A stretch of 64,000 nucleotides of DNA from Pseudoneobacillus rhizosphaerae (GCF_917563885.1 NZ_CAKJTG010000006.1:124001-188000); one strand, 5' to 3'; shown: positions 54,071-63,319, counted from the stretch's first letter. The notes: generated by a model not told the origin, from the letters alone. Translations and numbers: made by a program.

Positions 54071-54724
54071 ATGGAAGACATTAGGAATATTATAAGACAA
54101 AGTAAAACGCTTGTTGGACCTTTCCCAGAATTTAATATTAACGAGGCATCAGAATACCCTCATGAACAATTTTTAGAATGGTTTCAAATGGCAATTGATA
54201 ACGGAGTACATGAACCCCATTCAATGACTCTTTCAACAACTGACCATAATGGTTTTCCAGATGCACGTGTTCTAATTATAAAAGATGTTGACCAATATGG
54301 ATGGTATTTTGCATCAAGCTCACAAAGCGAAAAAGGAAAACACATTGAGGATAATCCCAATATCGCCTTAACTTTTTATTGGTCATCAATTGGAAAACAA
54401 GTCAGAATACGAGGAATAGCAATAGAGATGGATAAAGAACGGAGTGCTAAAGACTTTTTGAATCGGGGTACTGTTGCTCGAGCAATAGCTTTGCTTGGCA
54501 AACAAAGTTCAATTTTAAAAGAACAACGTGAATTCGAGGAGGCTTTAATCAAGCAAATTGATAGTTTGCAACATAATCCAACTTTAGTGTCTCCTTCTTG
54601 GACTTTGTATAGAGTAGTTGCAAAAGAGGTGGAGTTCTGGCAAGCAGATGAAGACCGCAAGCATATAAGATTAAGATATAAATTAGAGGGAGATAAGTGG
54701 TTAAAAAACCTATTATGGGCTTAG
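54071..54724 (+). CDS. Pyridoxamine 5'-phosphate oxidase-like flavoprotein
   Basis: About 217 residues, PdxH length. The FMN-binding split barrel has 'HSMTLSTTDHNGFPDARVLI', 'GWYFASSSQSEKGKHIEDN' and 'WSSIGKQVRIRG'; the C-terminus 'EFWQADEDRKHIRLRYK' corresponds to the substrate-binding end of PdxH. It may oxidise pyridoxamine phosphate, but Bacillus mainly uses PdxST, so another role is possible. ATG 54071 follows GGAGG. Confidence 0.82.
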   Translation: MEDIRNIIRQSKTLVGPFPEFNINEASEYPHEQFLEWFQMAIDNGVHEPHSMTLSTTDHNGFPDARVLIIKDVDQYGWYFASSSQSEKGKHIEDNPNIALTFYWSSIGKQVRIRGIAIEMDKERSAKDFLNRGTVARAIALLGKQSSILKEQREFEEALIKQIDSLQHNPTLVSPSWTLYRVVAKEVEFWQADEDRKHIRLRYKLEGDKWLKNLLWA

Positions 54725-54763
54725 TTTGTTTTTGCTTCCTGTTTGTTTCTGATATTCTATTTC

Positions 54764-54903
54764 CTTCTTAAACAAACGGGTAGCTTTTTTTCTATAACAA
54801 TTGATCTTATGTAGCCCAAAATATGCAGGATTTTATTCGAATCCTTAGCGTATTGGACTTTTTAGTTTATTTAAGGGCATTAAAGGAGCAGATAGTTTTA
54901 CAA
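54764..54903 (+). repeat. Array repeat copy 21 with right box
   Basis: 'TTCTTAAACAAACGGGTAGC', hairpin starting GCCCAAAATATGCAGG with a 'TTTTATTCGAAT' loop, T-run, then the right box 'AAAGGAGCAGATAGTTTTA' (54881-54900). Confidence 0.8.
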
Positions 54904-54991
54904 AATTAAATAAATGTGACATCCACATAATTGTATATTTCTTATCCACTCTATAGATAATATGAGAGATTAACTAAAGGAGATGATCAAG

Positions 54992-55138
54992 ATGGAGACA
55001 AAGGATAATTTTTTAACCGGAGCTAAAGTAACGAAAGATAATCAAATTTATGGAACGCCTAATAGCAAGAGCAAAAATGGTACCGGTGACTCACCAAACG
55101 ATAATGTCAGTAAGAATAAAAAAGGACTTGGGCAGTAA
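54992..55138 (+). CDS. Small hydrophilic protein
   Basis: 48 residues from ATG 54992 with AAAGGAGATGA upstream: 'NFLTGAKVTKDNQIYGTP' then a Ser/Asn/Lys-rich tail. It looks disordered and resembles small sporulation or stress proteins of Bacillus only in composition. It is followed by a strong hairpin. Confidence 0.6.
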   Translation: METKDNFLTGAKVTKDNQIYGTPNSKSKNGTGDSPNDNVSKNKKGLGQ

Positions 55139-55233
55139 ATAACACGCAATAAATATACCTGGATGCTATTTTTATACCACTAGCTTTTAAAAAAATTTGG
55201 CAGGTAAACAACAACTAGTTAACAGGAACTGAT

Positions 55234-55262
55234 TGGCGATGCTTTTAGGATGCATCGCCATT
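55234..55262 (+). terminator. Hairpin after the small hydrophilic protein
   Basis: TGGCGATGC pairs perfectly with GCATCGCCA. Only a short T-run follows. Confidence 0.65.
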
Positions 55263-55294
55263 TCATTGTTAAACCAGCTAATAGAAGCTTCATC

Positions 55295-55400
55295 CTTAAG
55301 GAAGTAACGGAGGCATTTATCCTATAACAAACAATCTAAAAGTGCCCAATATATACAAGGTTTTGGTTTTATACATAGCCTTATATATTTTGAACCTTTA
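55295..55400 (+). repeat. Array repeat copy 22
   Basis: 'CTTAAGGAAGTAACGGAGGC', hairpin GCCCAATATATACAAGG/CCTTATATATTTTG with an 'ATACATA' loop. It lies about 105 bp beyond the end of the reverse-strand gene, in + orientation. Confidence 0.75.
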
Positions 55401-55507
55401 TACGTGGTAATTAAAGTAATTAGAAATTTAGTGAGAAGAACCATAGTTCATTAACGTACAATTGACCCAAATTGTGCAGTGAAAAAGGAACATAAAATGT
55501 TCCTCCG

Positions 55508-56062
55508 TCACGATAGCTCGGTAAAATATTTCCTTGTAGTTAACCAATGTGCTATTAGAAAAATAGTAAAGTATATTGGAATCGAGTAGTAAAAGTGCCA
55601 AATTATAGGTTTATATATTTTCAACCATACAATTATTGGTTCTCCTATATAAGCCGTTAATAATCCGAATAAAATTCCTTTTAAGTAAGGGGAAGAATTG
55701 GGTTTGAATTGTATTAAACTCATTACAACAACTGGCATTAGTGCAACATCATAGGGGAGGTAAGCTGGGATAAGTGGTAATACCTCAAATCTGTATGACC
55801 AGAATCCTAACTGGACACCAATTGAATCAAAAGAAACTGAAACTACCATAACAAAAAAGCCTGCTGTTAACAGCCTGTATCGACTTTCTTTTTTGTGAGT
55901 TTTATACCAGAAAAGCCATGTTAAAATTGTAAGAACAAATCCAAACCACCAACGCCATGTGAACAATACTTCTTTGCTCCATAGGTCAATGATTCGTTGC
56001 ATTAATTCTGGAACTTCAGAAGATAACTTATCAAGTTTTTCAATAGTACTCAAATTTTTCAC
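55508..56062 (-). CDS. CBO0543-like membrane protein
   Basis: 184 residues, about five membrane segments, with the conserved blocks 'FTWRWWFGFVLTILTWLFWY', 'IGVQLGFWSYRFEVLPL' and 'PYDVALMPVVVMSLIQF' typical of the CBO0543 family of Firmicutes. Function unknown. It is one of the few reverse-strand genes in the array. Confidence 0.75.
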   Translation of the reverse strand: MKNLSTIEKLDKLSSEVPELMQRIIDLWSKEVLFTWRWWFGFVLTILTWLFWYKTHKKESRYRLLTAGFFVMVVSVSFDSIGVQLGFWSYRFEVLPLIPAYLPYDVALMPVVVMSLIQFKPNSSPYLKGILFGLLTAYIGEPIIVWLKIYKPIIWHFYYSIPIYFTIFLIAHWLTTRKYFTELS

Positions 56063-56169
56063 CCAATCAATTTAAATCAAAACATTATTAGTATTAAGCA
56101 AATATTTAATAAAAATACTTATCAAATTAAAACAACTAATTAACAATTCGAGAAAATTATGAAATAATT

Positions 56170-56270
56170 TGGACCGTCCTTGTGCGGCTAACGGGGGCGG
56201 TTCTTTAAGAAGGGGAAATGCCTTTTATATTAAAGTAATAAAGTAAAGGGGCAGAAGAGTTGAACAATAG
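56170..56270 (+). repeat. Repeat family, compact form with right box
   Basis: 'GCGGCTAACGGGGGCGG' with a loose hairpin to AAATGCCTTTT, then the right box 'AAAGGGGCAGAAGAGTTG' and AACAATAG (to about 56270), 45 bp before the next gene. Confidence 0.6.
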
Positions 56271-56313
56271 GCTAGATATTTATTTTAAATTAGGAGTGTG
56301 AGGGGGGAGAAGA

Positions 56314-56742
56314 TTGGAATACAATGCAAGAACTCAAAGAGTAGTTTTAGGATTTTTTTTAGTAATAACAGTAGCATCAGCTCTGAGATATTTCATAGGC
56401 GATATAGTATTTGATTTAATTTTTTATCTTCAAATTTCACTTGCTTTATTCATTTTGTTGTCAATCTTTATCCGATTTATATTTGTGATAGATGAGAATT
56501 ATTTGACATTTCAAACATTATTCTTTTCAATTCCTTTTCAAAAGGTATTATTCCCTAATCAAATAAATCAGATAAAATTTAAACGTATTGGTTGGTCTAC
56601 CAAATGTGCAATTATACAAATCAAAAAAGGGTTTAATGTTCGAATTGTTAATTTTACTCCCAGCAACCTATTTGTAGATTTAATTGATTTTGCTAATGAA
56701 GAGGGTATTTCAATATCTAAAACAAAGGATTATCTGATTTAG
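56314..56742 (+). CDS. Membrane protein with PH-like C-terminus
   Basis: 142 residues. Two membrane segments ('VLGFFLVITVASALRYFIG' and 'LFILLSIFIRFIFVI') precede 'LTFQTLFFSIPFQKVLFPNQ', a short PH-type domain. TTG 56314 has GGGGGGAG upstream. Unknown function. Confidence 0.6.
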   Translation: MEYNARTQRVVLGFFLVITVASALRYFIGDIVFDLIFYLQISLALFILLSIFIRFIFVIDENYLTFQTLFFSIPFQKVLFPNQINQIKFKRIGWSTKCAIIQIKKGFNVRIVNFTPSNLFVDLIDFANEEGISISKTKDYLI

Positions 56743-56754
56743 AAAAATAACCTT

Positions 56755-56847
56755 CTTGCACTAACGGGTGCAATCGTTACAAAATGATCTATTTTTATAA
56801 GCCGAAAATATACAGGTTTTTATACATAAACCAACAAATTTTCGGCT
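56755..56847 (+). repeat. Array repeat copy 23
   Basis: 'TTGCACTAACGGGTGC', then AGCCGAAAAT/ATTTTCGGCT around 'TTTTTATACATAAA'. It starts 13 bp after one stop and ends 7 bp before the reverse-strand recombinase stop, so it may terminate both. Confidence 0.75.
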
Positions 56848-56854
56848 CAATGGA

Positions 56855-57682
56855 TTAAAAATATTTCCTATATAAATCCTCTCTAAGCCTTCCACTTAAT
56901 TGTGCATAGATTCGAGTGGTTTCACTTTTCTCATGACCAAGCAGGCTTTGAATGACTTCAAGTGGGGCACCATTATTTAATAAATTGGTTGCATAGCTGT
57001 GTCTTAGTTGGTGGGGATGAATTTCTTTGTTTATTCCAGCCCGTTGTGAAATTCGCTTTATGATGTTTCTCATTTGAGCAATACTCATTCGATGAGGAAT
57101 ACGTTCCGTAACAAAAACTGCTTGGTCATTATCCTTACGCTCATCAAGGTAACGCTTCAGCCAAATATCACTCCTATCATTAAAATAGACTTCTCTTTCC
57201 TTATCTCCTTTTCCTCTTACAGTCACTGACGGATTGGACCAATTAACACTGTTCTTATCAAGCGAAACAATTTCTCCAATCCGACAGCCAGTAGAAAACA
57301 TAAATTCAAATAAAGCTTTCTCTAATGGCGTTAAGCAAGCCTCTCGTAAATGTTCTTTTTCTCAACTTGGGAATCCGTTTTCCCACTTTTGGTTCTTTAA
57401 TTTTAGCTGCAGGATTCTTTTGGATATGTCCTTCCTCATGACACCACCGAAAAAGTGATTTAATAAATCGGATTCGATGAGCTAGACTTGAAGGCTTCAG
57501 ACGCTCACTTGACTTTGCTAGATATTCTTTTAATTGAACAGTAGTTAAAGTATCAATTTCTACATCTTGAATAAACTTGATCAGTAAATCAGCCTGAAGG
57601 GATAAGCCTTTAGAGTTTGATGTGAAAACCCTTCAATTCGTTTATCAGCTTCATAGTTTTCCCAAGCTTTAGATAATTGCAA
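56855..57682 (-). pseudogene. Tyrosine recombinase (XerC/D type), two frameshifts
   Basis: Three frames join into a protein of about 275 residues starting at TTG 57682 (GGAGGG upstream). The N-terminal SAM-like domain reads 'WENYEADKRIEGFSHQTLKA' and, after a shift near 57600, 'LIKFIQDVEIDTLTTVQLKE'. A second shift lies near 57360. The catalytic half is intact: R in 'TGCRIGEI', K in 'VRGKGDKER', H-R in 'HQLRHSYAT', H in 'LLGHEKSETT' and Y in 'TRIYAQL'. As read, no full-length product would be made. Confidence 0.85.
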
Positions 57683-57756
57683 TATAATCCCTCCAAAAAT
57701 AATTGTCTATCAAAGGAATTATCGCCATAAAAATCGAATTGAAATACAGGAACGAT

Positions 57757-57790
57757 TATTAAGCTAACGATGCATTTAGTTGAATATAAT
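57757..57790 (+). repeat. Repeat family, fused short form
   Basis: 'AAGCTAACGATGCATTTAG' then TTGAATATAATG, about 60 bp before the DUF3995 gene. Confidence 0.55.
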
Positions 57791-57850
57791 GTCTCGATAA
57801 AATAGGGAAATTAGATACGGAGGACGATAACGTTCAGAAGAGGTGGGAAA

Positions 57851-58276
57851 TTGATAAAGATTTTGATAGGAATAACGTCTCTAATATTTATAATTATTGG
57901 TATCATCCATGGTTTTTGGGCATTTGGTGGAAAATGGGGAGTAAGTACGGCCCTTCCAACTAAAGATGAAAGTGATTTTCCAGCTTTACGACCAAGAATG
58001 CTAGGTACACTTTTTATTGGATTACTTTGTTTTTTTGCATCTGTACTTCTATTAGTTCAAATAGATTTAATCACAGTCATCAAATCCTCCCACCTTTCAA
58101 AAGGGCTTTGTATAGTTGGAGGAATTGTTTTCTTGTTACGAGCTATTGGTGAAGGAAAATATGTGGGATTCTTCAAGAAAATCAAACATACAAGATTTGC
58201 AAAACAAGATACTGCCTTCTATTCACCACTTTGTGTATGGATTAGTGTAATTTTCTTGATAGCATCATTTATATGA
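57851..58276 (+). CDS. DUF3995-family membrane protein
   Basis: 141 residues with four membrane segments. 'IHGFWAFGGKWGVSTALPT' and 'ALRPRMLGTLFIGLLCF' are typical of DUF3995. TTG start after GAGGTGGG. Function unknown. Confidence 0.8.
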   Translation: MIKILIGITSLIFIIIGIIHGFWAFGGKWGVSTALPTKDESDFPALRPRMLGTLFIGLLCFFASVLLLVQIDLITVIKSSHLSKGLCIVGGIVFLLRAIGEGKYVGFFKKIKHTRFAKQDTAFYSPLCVWISVIFLIASFI

Positions 58277-58377
58277 GATTTCGCCAACATATATATTGGC
58301 TATTGTGCTAAAGATGCAGAATACTTGAAGATGCATAGTTCAAACTAAGAGTAAAAAAGTGGTGATTATTTAGGCAA

Positions 58378-58539
58378 ATGTACATTCAAATATTGATTGT
58401 TGGTATATTAATATTCCTAACTGTATTCTTTAAGGACAAAGCGAACAGGAGGAAACATCTTCTAAGATTTATTTATTTTGTTGTTAGTTTCTCTATTTTC
58501 TATTTTTTATTAGATTTATTGTTAGACAGGACTTTGTGA
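58378..58539 (+). CDS. Small membrane protein
   Basis: 53 residues from ATG 58378: 'MYIQILIVGILIFLTVFF', a basic loop 'KDKANRRKH' and a second membrane segment. The ribosome site is weak (GTGGTGAT, about 12 nt away). It is followed within 6 bp by repeat copy 24, which supports it as a real unit. Confidence 0.5.
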   Translation: MYIQILIVGILIFLTVFFKDKANRRKHLLRFIYFVVSFSIFYFLLDLLLDRTL

Positions 58540-58544
58540 TTTTT

Positions 58545-58632
58545 CACTAACAAGTGCTTTTTTCTCAAACTTTAAAATAATCCAAAATATACAGGAATTC
58601 ATACATAATTCCCGAATATTTTGGTTTTTTTG
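58545..58632 (+). repeat. Array repeat copy 24
   Basis: 'CACTAACAAGTGC', hairpin ATCCAAAATAT/ATATTTTGGTT with 'AATTCATACATAATT' loop and seven T. Confidence 0.75.
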
Positions 58633-58766
58633 TGTATCTAAGGTTCTGCTGAAGAGCAGCTTTACCAGCTTAAATATATCCTTTATTAAAAATTTTTTTT
58701 GAAAATAATGTAACATTATCACAAGATAAACGTGTGAATAGTGTGGAGAGGTAAAGAGGGGGTCAT

Positions 58767-58907
58767 ATGCGAAATCAACTAAAATTAACAAATTTATATA
58801 AACGGTATGCTAAGACTCTTTATTTTTACCTATTAAAGCTAAGTGGGTCTCCGCAGCTTGCGGAGGATTTAACGCAAGAAACGTTCGTTCGTGCAACTAT
58901 TTCTCTT
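58767..58907 (+). pseudogene. ECF sigma factor, 5' part, split by an insertion
   Basis: The first 47 codons of an ECF sigma factor, with region 2 'GSPQLAEDLTQETFVRATIS'. The frame is broken by the tnpB element and resumes at 60307. ATG with AGAGGGGG upstream. Confidence 0.85.
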
Positions 58908-60306
58908 CTTGAACTACCCACCACTTATCAACCTCACGGTCTGATTGAAGTGGGGGGTTCCTAGAAACTCCATTCTATCGAACAGATATTGATTAGGCGA
59001 TCCCTGCCGTTCCGACAGTTAAGAGACGAATGGCCTCGTTTCTAAGATTTAATCCTGCGTTAATGTCCCTTTGGTGATGGCTTCCACAAGAAGAGCAAGT
59101 CCAATTACGCAAAGCGAGATTCTTAACGTCTTTATTTTTTTGACCACAACAGGAACAGAGCTGACTACTGGCAAAGTTTTTGGCCACGACGACAACCTGC
59201 TTGCCGTACCACTCCGCTTTGTATTCGAGCATTGTTCTGAATTGTGACCAAGAAGCTTCACTAATGGCTTTTGAAAGATGACCGTTTTTAAGCATATTAC
59301 TCACCGACAAGTCTTCCACGCCAATCACGTCGTGGTTTTTGACGAGATAGGTGGAAACTTTGTCTAGGTAATCCTTTCTAGCATTTGTTATCTTCTCATG
59401 GATACGAGCAATCTTAACCCGTTGTTTATGCCAATTGGAACTGCCTTTTATTCGCCTAGAAAGAATACGTTGTGCTTTTGCCAATTTCTCTTCCAATGTG
59501 CGAAACCATTTGGGATTACGGAATATGGTTCCATCTGAAAGCGTCGCAAAATCTTTAAACCTAGATCAACCCCAACAGCAGAATCCGTTTTGGAGTATTC
59601 TTGTACTTCTGTTTCCACAAGAATGGATACAAAGTACTTTCCACTTGGATTCCGTCTAATCGTAGCGTTTAGGATACGTCCGGTTACTTCACGACTTTTC
59701 GCAAATCGAACCAGTCCAAGCTTTGGTAATTTAATGTGTTTGTCCAATAAAGCGATATTGCCATTGGTATGTTTGGTTGTATAAGATTGAACTTTATTCT
59801 TTTTACTTTTAAATCGTGGTTCTTTATTTTGTTTCTTATAATAGCGTTGGTAAGAGTCAGCTAAGTTTTCAACGGATTTTTGAAGTGAAATGCTATCTAC
59901 CTCTTTAAGAAAAGGATAGTGTTCTTTAAGCTCACGAACAGCTTTAACCGATTCGTATTTATTGAAGAATTGACCTTTCCAATTGTTTGAAGGTAATTGA
60001 CCATTTTGTTTCATTTCCTCAACGATGTACCAATACGCATCCTTCTCTTTCTGTTTACCAAGAAAGAAGTTGAAATTGAATCTTGAACAACCGATGGTCT
60101 TATTTATTAGCTCGACTTGTTTACCATTTGGAAAGATGCGAAATTTAAAGGCTTTTTTGACCATCATGATTCTCACCTCACATATACGGAACGTTTGTTC
60201 CTATTTATATCATGGTGAGGAAGGTTTTGGCTATTGCCAACCGAAATTCATCTCCCTCTTACCGCTGGGCTAAAGCCCCACACGCACCTGAAGAGGGAGT
60301 CTTCTT
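58908..60306. mobile_element. tnpB-only IS200/IS605-type element
   Basis: About 1.4 kb inserted in the sigma gene. Sub-terminal hairpins are present near both ends: an imperfect one at 58911-58960 (GAAC...GTTC) and a 9-bp perfect CTCCCTCTT/AAGAGGGAG at 60252-60299. No inverted terminal repeats and no target duplication are seen, as expected for this superfamily. Exact ends are ambiguous by a few bases because of short AAG repeats. There is no tnpA. Confidence 0.8.
58993..60176 (-). pseudogene. tnpB: TnpB RNA-guided nuclease gene, one frameshift
   Basis: The reading frame runs 60176 to about 59557, then needs one extra base in an A-run (near 59554-59558) to continue to 58993; together they give about 395 residues. 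The RuvC residues are recognisable: D in 'AVGVDLGLK', E in '[13 protein letters not shown]' and D in '[11 protein letters not shown]'. A zinc ribbon has 'CSCCGQ' and 'CSSCG'. The N-terminus 'KAFKFRIFPNGKQVELINK' is typical. The frameshift predicts no full product. Confidence 0.85.
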
Positions 60307-60708
60307 TCGGTAAATGATAAATATGATGGTGAAGAGGCGCGTGCATGGTTGTTTAAGGTAGCTCGAAATGCGTATTTAGATGAATGGCGAAAACAAAAGC
60401 TGAGGAAGTCAACTCCTTATTTATCCCTCTTTACTTCAAAAAAAGAAATGGTCAGTCCGTACGGGCTTCCAGAAGAAACCGTGTTAATGAAAGAACAATG
60501 TAAACAATTAGAGGATTTATTACACTTTTTACCTGAGCAGTATAGATCAATCCTATATTTACGAGAGTATGATGAATTTAGTTATCAAGAAATAATGGAA
60601 GCATTGCAGCTAACAGAGGAACAAGTGAAAGTAACACTTTTTCGAGCCAGAAAGAGATTGGCAAACCTTGCTAAAAAGAAAGGATGGGAGTATGACAGAT
60701 TGGAATAA
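60307..60708 (+). pseudogene. ECF sigma factor, 3' part
   Basis: The frame continues from 58907 as 'SVNDKYDGEEARAWLFKVAR', then region 4 'YDEFSYQEIMEALQLTEEQV'. The joined gene would encode about 180 residues. It overlaps the anti-sigma gene by 17 bp. Confidence 0.85.
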
Positions 60709-61699
60709 AGATTTAGAAAAACGAATTTTAAGAAAGTCACGATTCACCTTGGCGTTCAGGATAATACGAATTTTGCTTGCGGTGCTGTTGGTTTATGGAA
60801 TATACATGATGATCACTAATATAATTGTAGATAAGTTGGATATAGGAAAGAAAAACATGTATTATTCCAGTCTTGCCCTTGAGTGGACTGTTCCCAATGT
60901 ACGTGGGGATTTCAATATTAAAGAAGAAAAAGTGACGATATTCGGTACGAAACGATTGTCGTATAACCTACTAAAAAAGGTTGGGCTAAAGGATGTTGTG
61001 ATTGGTGAAGCGCAAGTAAAAAAGCATCTATCCAATCGCCATTCCAATATTACCTATTCACATCCAGGATTACAAAGATTAAGTGAGTTTTCGTTTTCGC
61101 TACCAGAAGATCCCAGGACAGATAGGAAGTTGGAAGGAAATACTTCCCCTCATGTATGGGAGACATTAGAGATGCTACCTGAAGGGACGGTTGGAGAGTT
61201 AGCATTTTCTACTACAAGTTTTATGGAGTCAGAAGAGCTAATTGAAAAGTTACATTCTTATGATATTCATATTTTATGGATGCCACTCTACACAGGGGAA
61301 TTTGTGAACTATGATCCATACGGTTGGAGTGGAAATAATAATTTGATTATAGTTTCAGATATTATTGGTTTAACAGGTGGAATGGATCGTGGCGAAAATT
61401 ATCGTCAATCTCATCGGATAAGTAGGTTGGATGAAGATTCAATAAAAGAAAGCAAACAGTTAATGTTAGAAAATATGAAAGACCTATTAAATACATCAAA
61501 TAGTTATTATGAACAGTTCTTGGGTCTAGGACATTTAGATGAAAAGTATCAATATTTACAAAAGGAAGGATTCATAGTATATGGAGCTGTTGTTACAGGT
61601 CCCGTCAAAGAATTATTAAAACTTCAAGATGCTCCATTTATTCAAGGGGAGCAGTTAGGCGAAGTAGAACTATGGGATTGGGAACTAAGTGGCCAATAG
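60692..61699 (+). CDS. Anti-sigma factor with Sigma_reg-type domains
   Basis: About 335 residues. A short cytosolic N-terminus, one membrane segment ('IIRILLAVLLVYGIYMMI') and a large extracytoplasmic part with 'PEGTVGELAFSTTSFM' and 'YDIHILWMPLYTGEF'. This is the layout of the Sigma factor regulator N/C-terminal family. It is still intact although its cognate sigma gene is split. ATG 60692 lies inside the sigma 3' end after AAAGGATGGGAG. Confidence 0.82.
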   Translation: MTDWNKDLEKRILRKSRFTLAFRIIRILLAVLLVYGIYMMITNIIVDKLDIGKKNMYYSSLALEWTVPNVRGDFNIKEEKVTIFGTKRLSYNLLKKVGLKDVVIGEAQVKKHLSNRHSNITYSHPGLQRLSEFSFSLPEDPRTDRKLEGNTSPHVWETLEMLPEGTVGELAFSTTSFMESEELIEKLHSYDIHILWMPLYTGEFVNYDPYGWSGNNNLIIVSDIIGLTGGMDRGENYRQSHRISRLDEDSIKESKQLMLENMKDLLNTSNSYYEQFLGLGHLDEKYQYLQKEGFIVYGAVVTGPVKELLKLQDAPFIQGEQLGEVELWDWELSGQ

Positions 61700-61745
61700 A
61701 ATCTTTCGAATTAAGGTATTGAAATAAGGGGGTTGCAGCTCCTAT

Positions 61746-61785
61746 TCTTATGTAAGAAACGGGGGCATTTCTTCATTTCCATTAA
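61746..61785 (+). repeat. Repeat family, left box only
   Basis: 'TCTTATGTAAGAAACGGGGG' and a TTTCCATTA arm. It starts 47 bp after the anti-sigma stop; no terminator half is seen. Confidence 0.5.
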
Positions 61786-61862
61786 GTAGTTTTTCTGAAA
61801 TTAAAGATGGTAATAACCATAATTATGGGATAATGGTAGAAAAGAATTATAGGGGGGATGTT

Positions 61863-62042
61863 ATGATTTTTGTTATTGCTTATGGAACTCCAATTATTGC
61901 AATAGTATTTTTTATGAACTGTATTTCCATTGCTAAGAAATTGATAAAAGGACAGGATGTTCATAATCAAGCTATTCTTAATGGATTAATGTTTGGGTTT
62001 ATTATTTTTTCTATTATTTGGTCTGCTCTTTTAACCGAATGA
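61863..62042 (+). CDS. Small two-span membrane protein, paralogue of 48765-48962
   Basis: 59 residues from ATG 61863 (GGGGGGAT upstream). 'FMNCISIAKKLIKGQDVHNQ' matches the loop of the paralogue; both have two membrane segments. Unknown function. Confidence 0.6.
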   Translation: MIFVIAYGTPIIAIVFFMNCISIAKKLIKGQDVHNQAILNGLMFGFIIFSIIWSALLTE

Positions 62043-62087
62043 TATAAATCATAAATTGTTTTTTTGTTAAATCTTACCTTGGAGTCT

Positions 62088-62140
62088 ATGCTGAAGATAT
62101 ACATGTTCTTATTCATTTCATGTATATCTTCAGTTTATTT
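62088..62140 (+). terminator. Perfect 15-bp hairpin, right half of the repeat
   Basis: CTGAAGATATACATG pairs perfectly with CATGTATATCTTCAG around 'TTCTTATTCATTT', the same loop as the array repeats, and a T-run follows. It is the terminator half of the repeat without its left box. Confidence 0.85.
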
Positions 62141-62323
62141 TTTTCGCATTATTAAAAGAAAGAAATTCTTCTTATTAGGAGAATATTTAAAGAAGGATTT
62201 TTAATTTTACTGAAGAATATCATTCTGTAACTAAGCTCTTGGGGGTTAACTTATCATTTTTCTTATTAACAAAAGTGACACACAAAAAAATTAACGTTGA
62301 GTATTAAAATAGGGGCGATACAT

Positions 62324-63298
62324 TTGTTTAGAAGAACTTCTCCAAAAATTGAGGCTGTAAACTCAATTTCAGAGTTAAGAAAAGTAATGATTGGTGGATT
62401 GGAACAATGGTTGTTAATAAGAGGAGAAAATAAAAATAATCCTTTGTTGCTATTGGTTCATGGTGGACCTGGTGGTGCACAAATTGGTTTTAATAGAGAT
62501 TATCAACAAGACTTAGAAAAACATTTTATTGTGGTTAATTGGGACCAAAGGGGAGCGGGTTTATCTTATTCGAACAATATCCCAGTGGAAACTATGAATA
62601 TCAATCAATTTTTACATGATTTGATTGATGTAACAGTTTATTTAAAAAGAGAATTTCAAAAAGAAAAAATAATTTTAGTCGGGCATTCATGGGGCAGTAT
62701 TCTAGGCATGTTAGCTATACATAAATATCCAGAGCACTATATTCATTACTTTGGTGTTTCTCAGGTAGTAAATTTAGCCAAATCAGAAGCATTATCATAT
62801 GACCTTTTAGTGGAAAAGGCAATCGAACAAAATCATAAAGAGGCAGTAAAAAAGCTAAAGGAAATAGGGAAACCTCCTTGGGATCAATTAAAATTTGATA
62901 GGATACATCAAAAATATACAGAGGAATTGGGCGGTGGGATGTCTCATGATGGCAAATTGGTGAAAGAGATGGCAAAAAAGTTAATCAGAAGTAAAGAATA
63001 CACGTTTTTCGATGTGGTAAGACATGTAAAAGGTCAATTGTTTAGTATGAAAAACATGATTACTGAACTTAGAAAATTCGACTTAAACAATGAAGTACAA
63101 ACTGTCCATGTTCCAGTTACAATTATAATGGGCAGGCATGACTTAACGGTTCCTCACCTACCAACACAAGAATTCTTTGACCATCTTCAGGCACCAAGTA
63201 AAGAATGGGTGTATTTTGAACAATCTGCTCATTCTCCTAACTATGAGGAGTTGGAGAAATTTACAAAAAAAATTATTGAAACGATTACTTATTATTAA
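62324..63298 (+). CDS. Alpha/beta hydrolase, proline iminopeptidase-like
   Basis: About 324 residues. 'LLLVHGGPGGAQIGF' (oxyanion region), 'WDQRGAGLSY', nucleophile 'VGHSWGSILG', acid 'IMGRHDLTVP' and His 'EQSAHSPNYEE' make a complete catalytic set typical of S33 proline iminopeptidases and related hydrolases. The substrate is not predictable. TTG 62324 has AGGGG 9 nt upstream; TTG 62297 is an alternative. Confidence 0.8.
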   Translation: MFRRTSPKIEAVNSISELRKVMIGGLEQWLLIRGENKNNPLLLLVHGGPGGAQIGFNRDYQQDLEKHFIVVNWDQRGAGLSYSNNIPVETMNINQFLHDLIDVTVYLKREFQKEKIILVGHSWGSILGMLAIHKYPEHYIHYFGVSQVVNLAKSEALSYDLLVEKAIEQNHKEAVKKLKEIGKPPWDQLKFDRIHQKYTEELGGGMSHDGKLVKEMAKKLIRSKEYTFFDVVRHVKGQLFSMKNMITELRKFDLNNEVQTVHVPVTIIMGRHDLTVPHLPTQEFFDHLQAPSKEWVYFEQSAHSPNYEELEKFTKKIIETITYY

Positions 63299-63319
63299 TT
63301 GTGGAGCAATGAACTTAAG

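Noticed and set aside
57234-57458. Forward-strand open frame opposite the recombinase
   Set aside because: It is a shadow of the reverse-strand recombinase; the reverse frames give clear family motifs.
59435-60273. Forward-strand open frames inside the tnpB element
   Set aside because: They are antisense to tnpB and show no protein family features.
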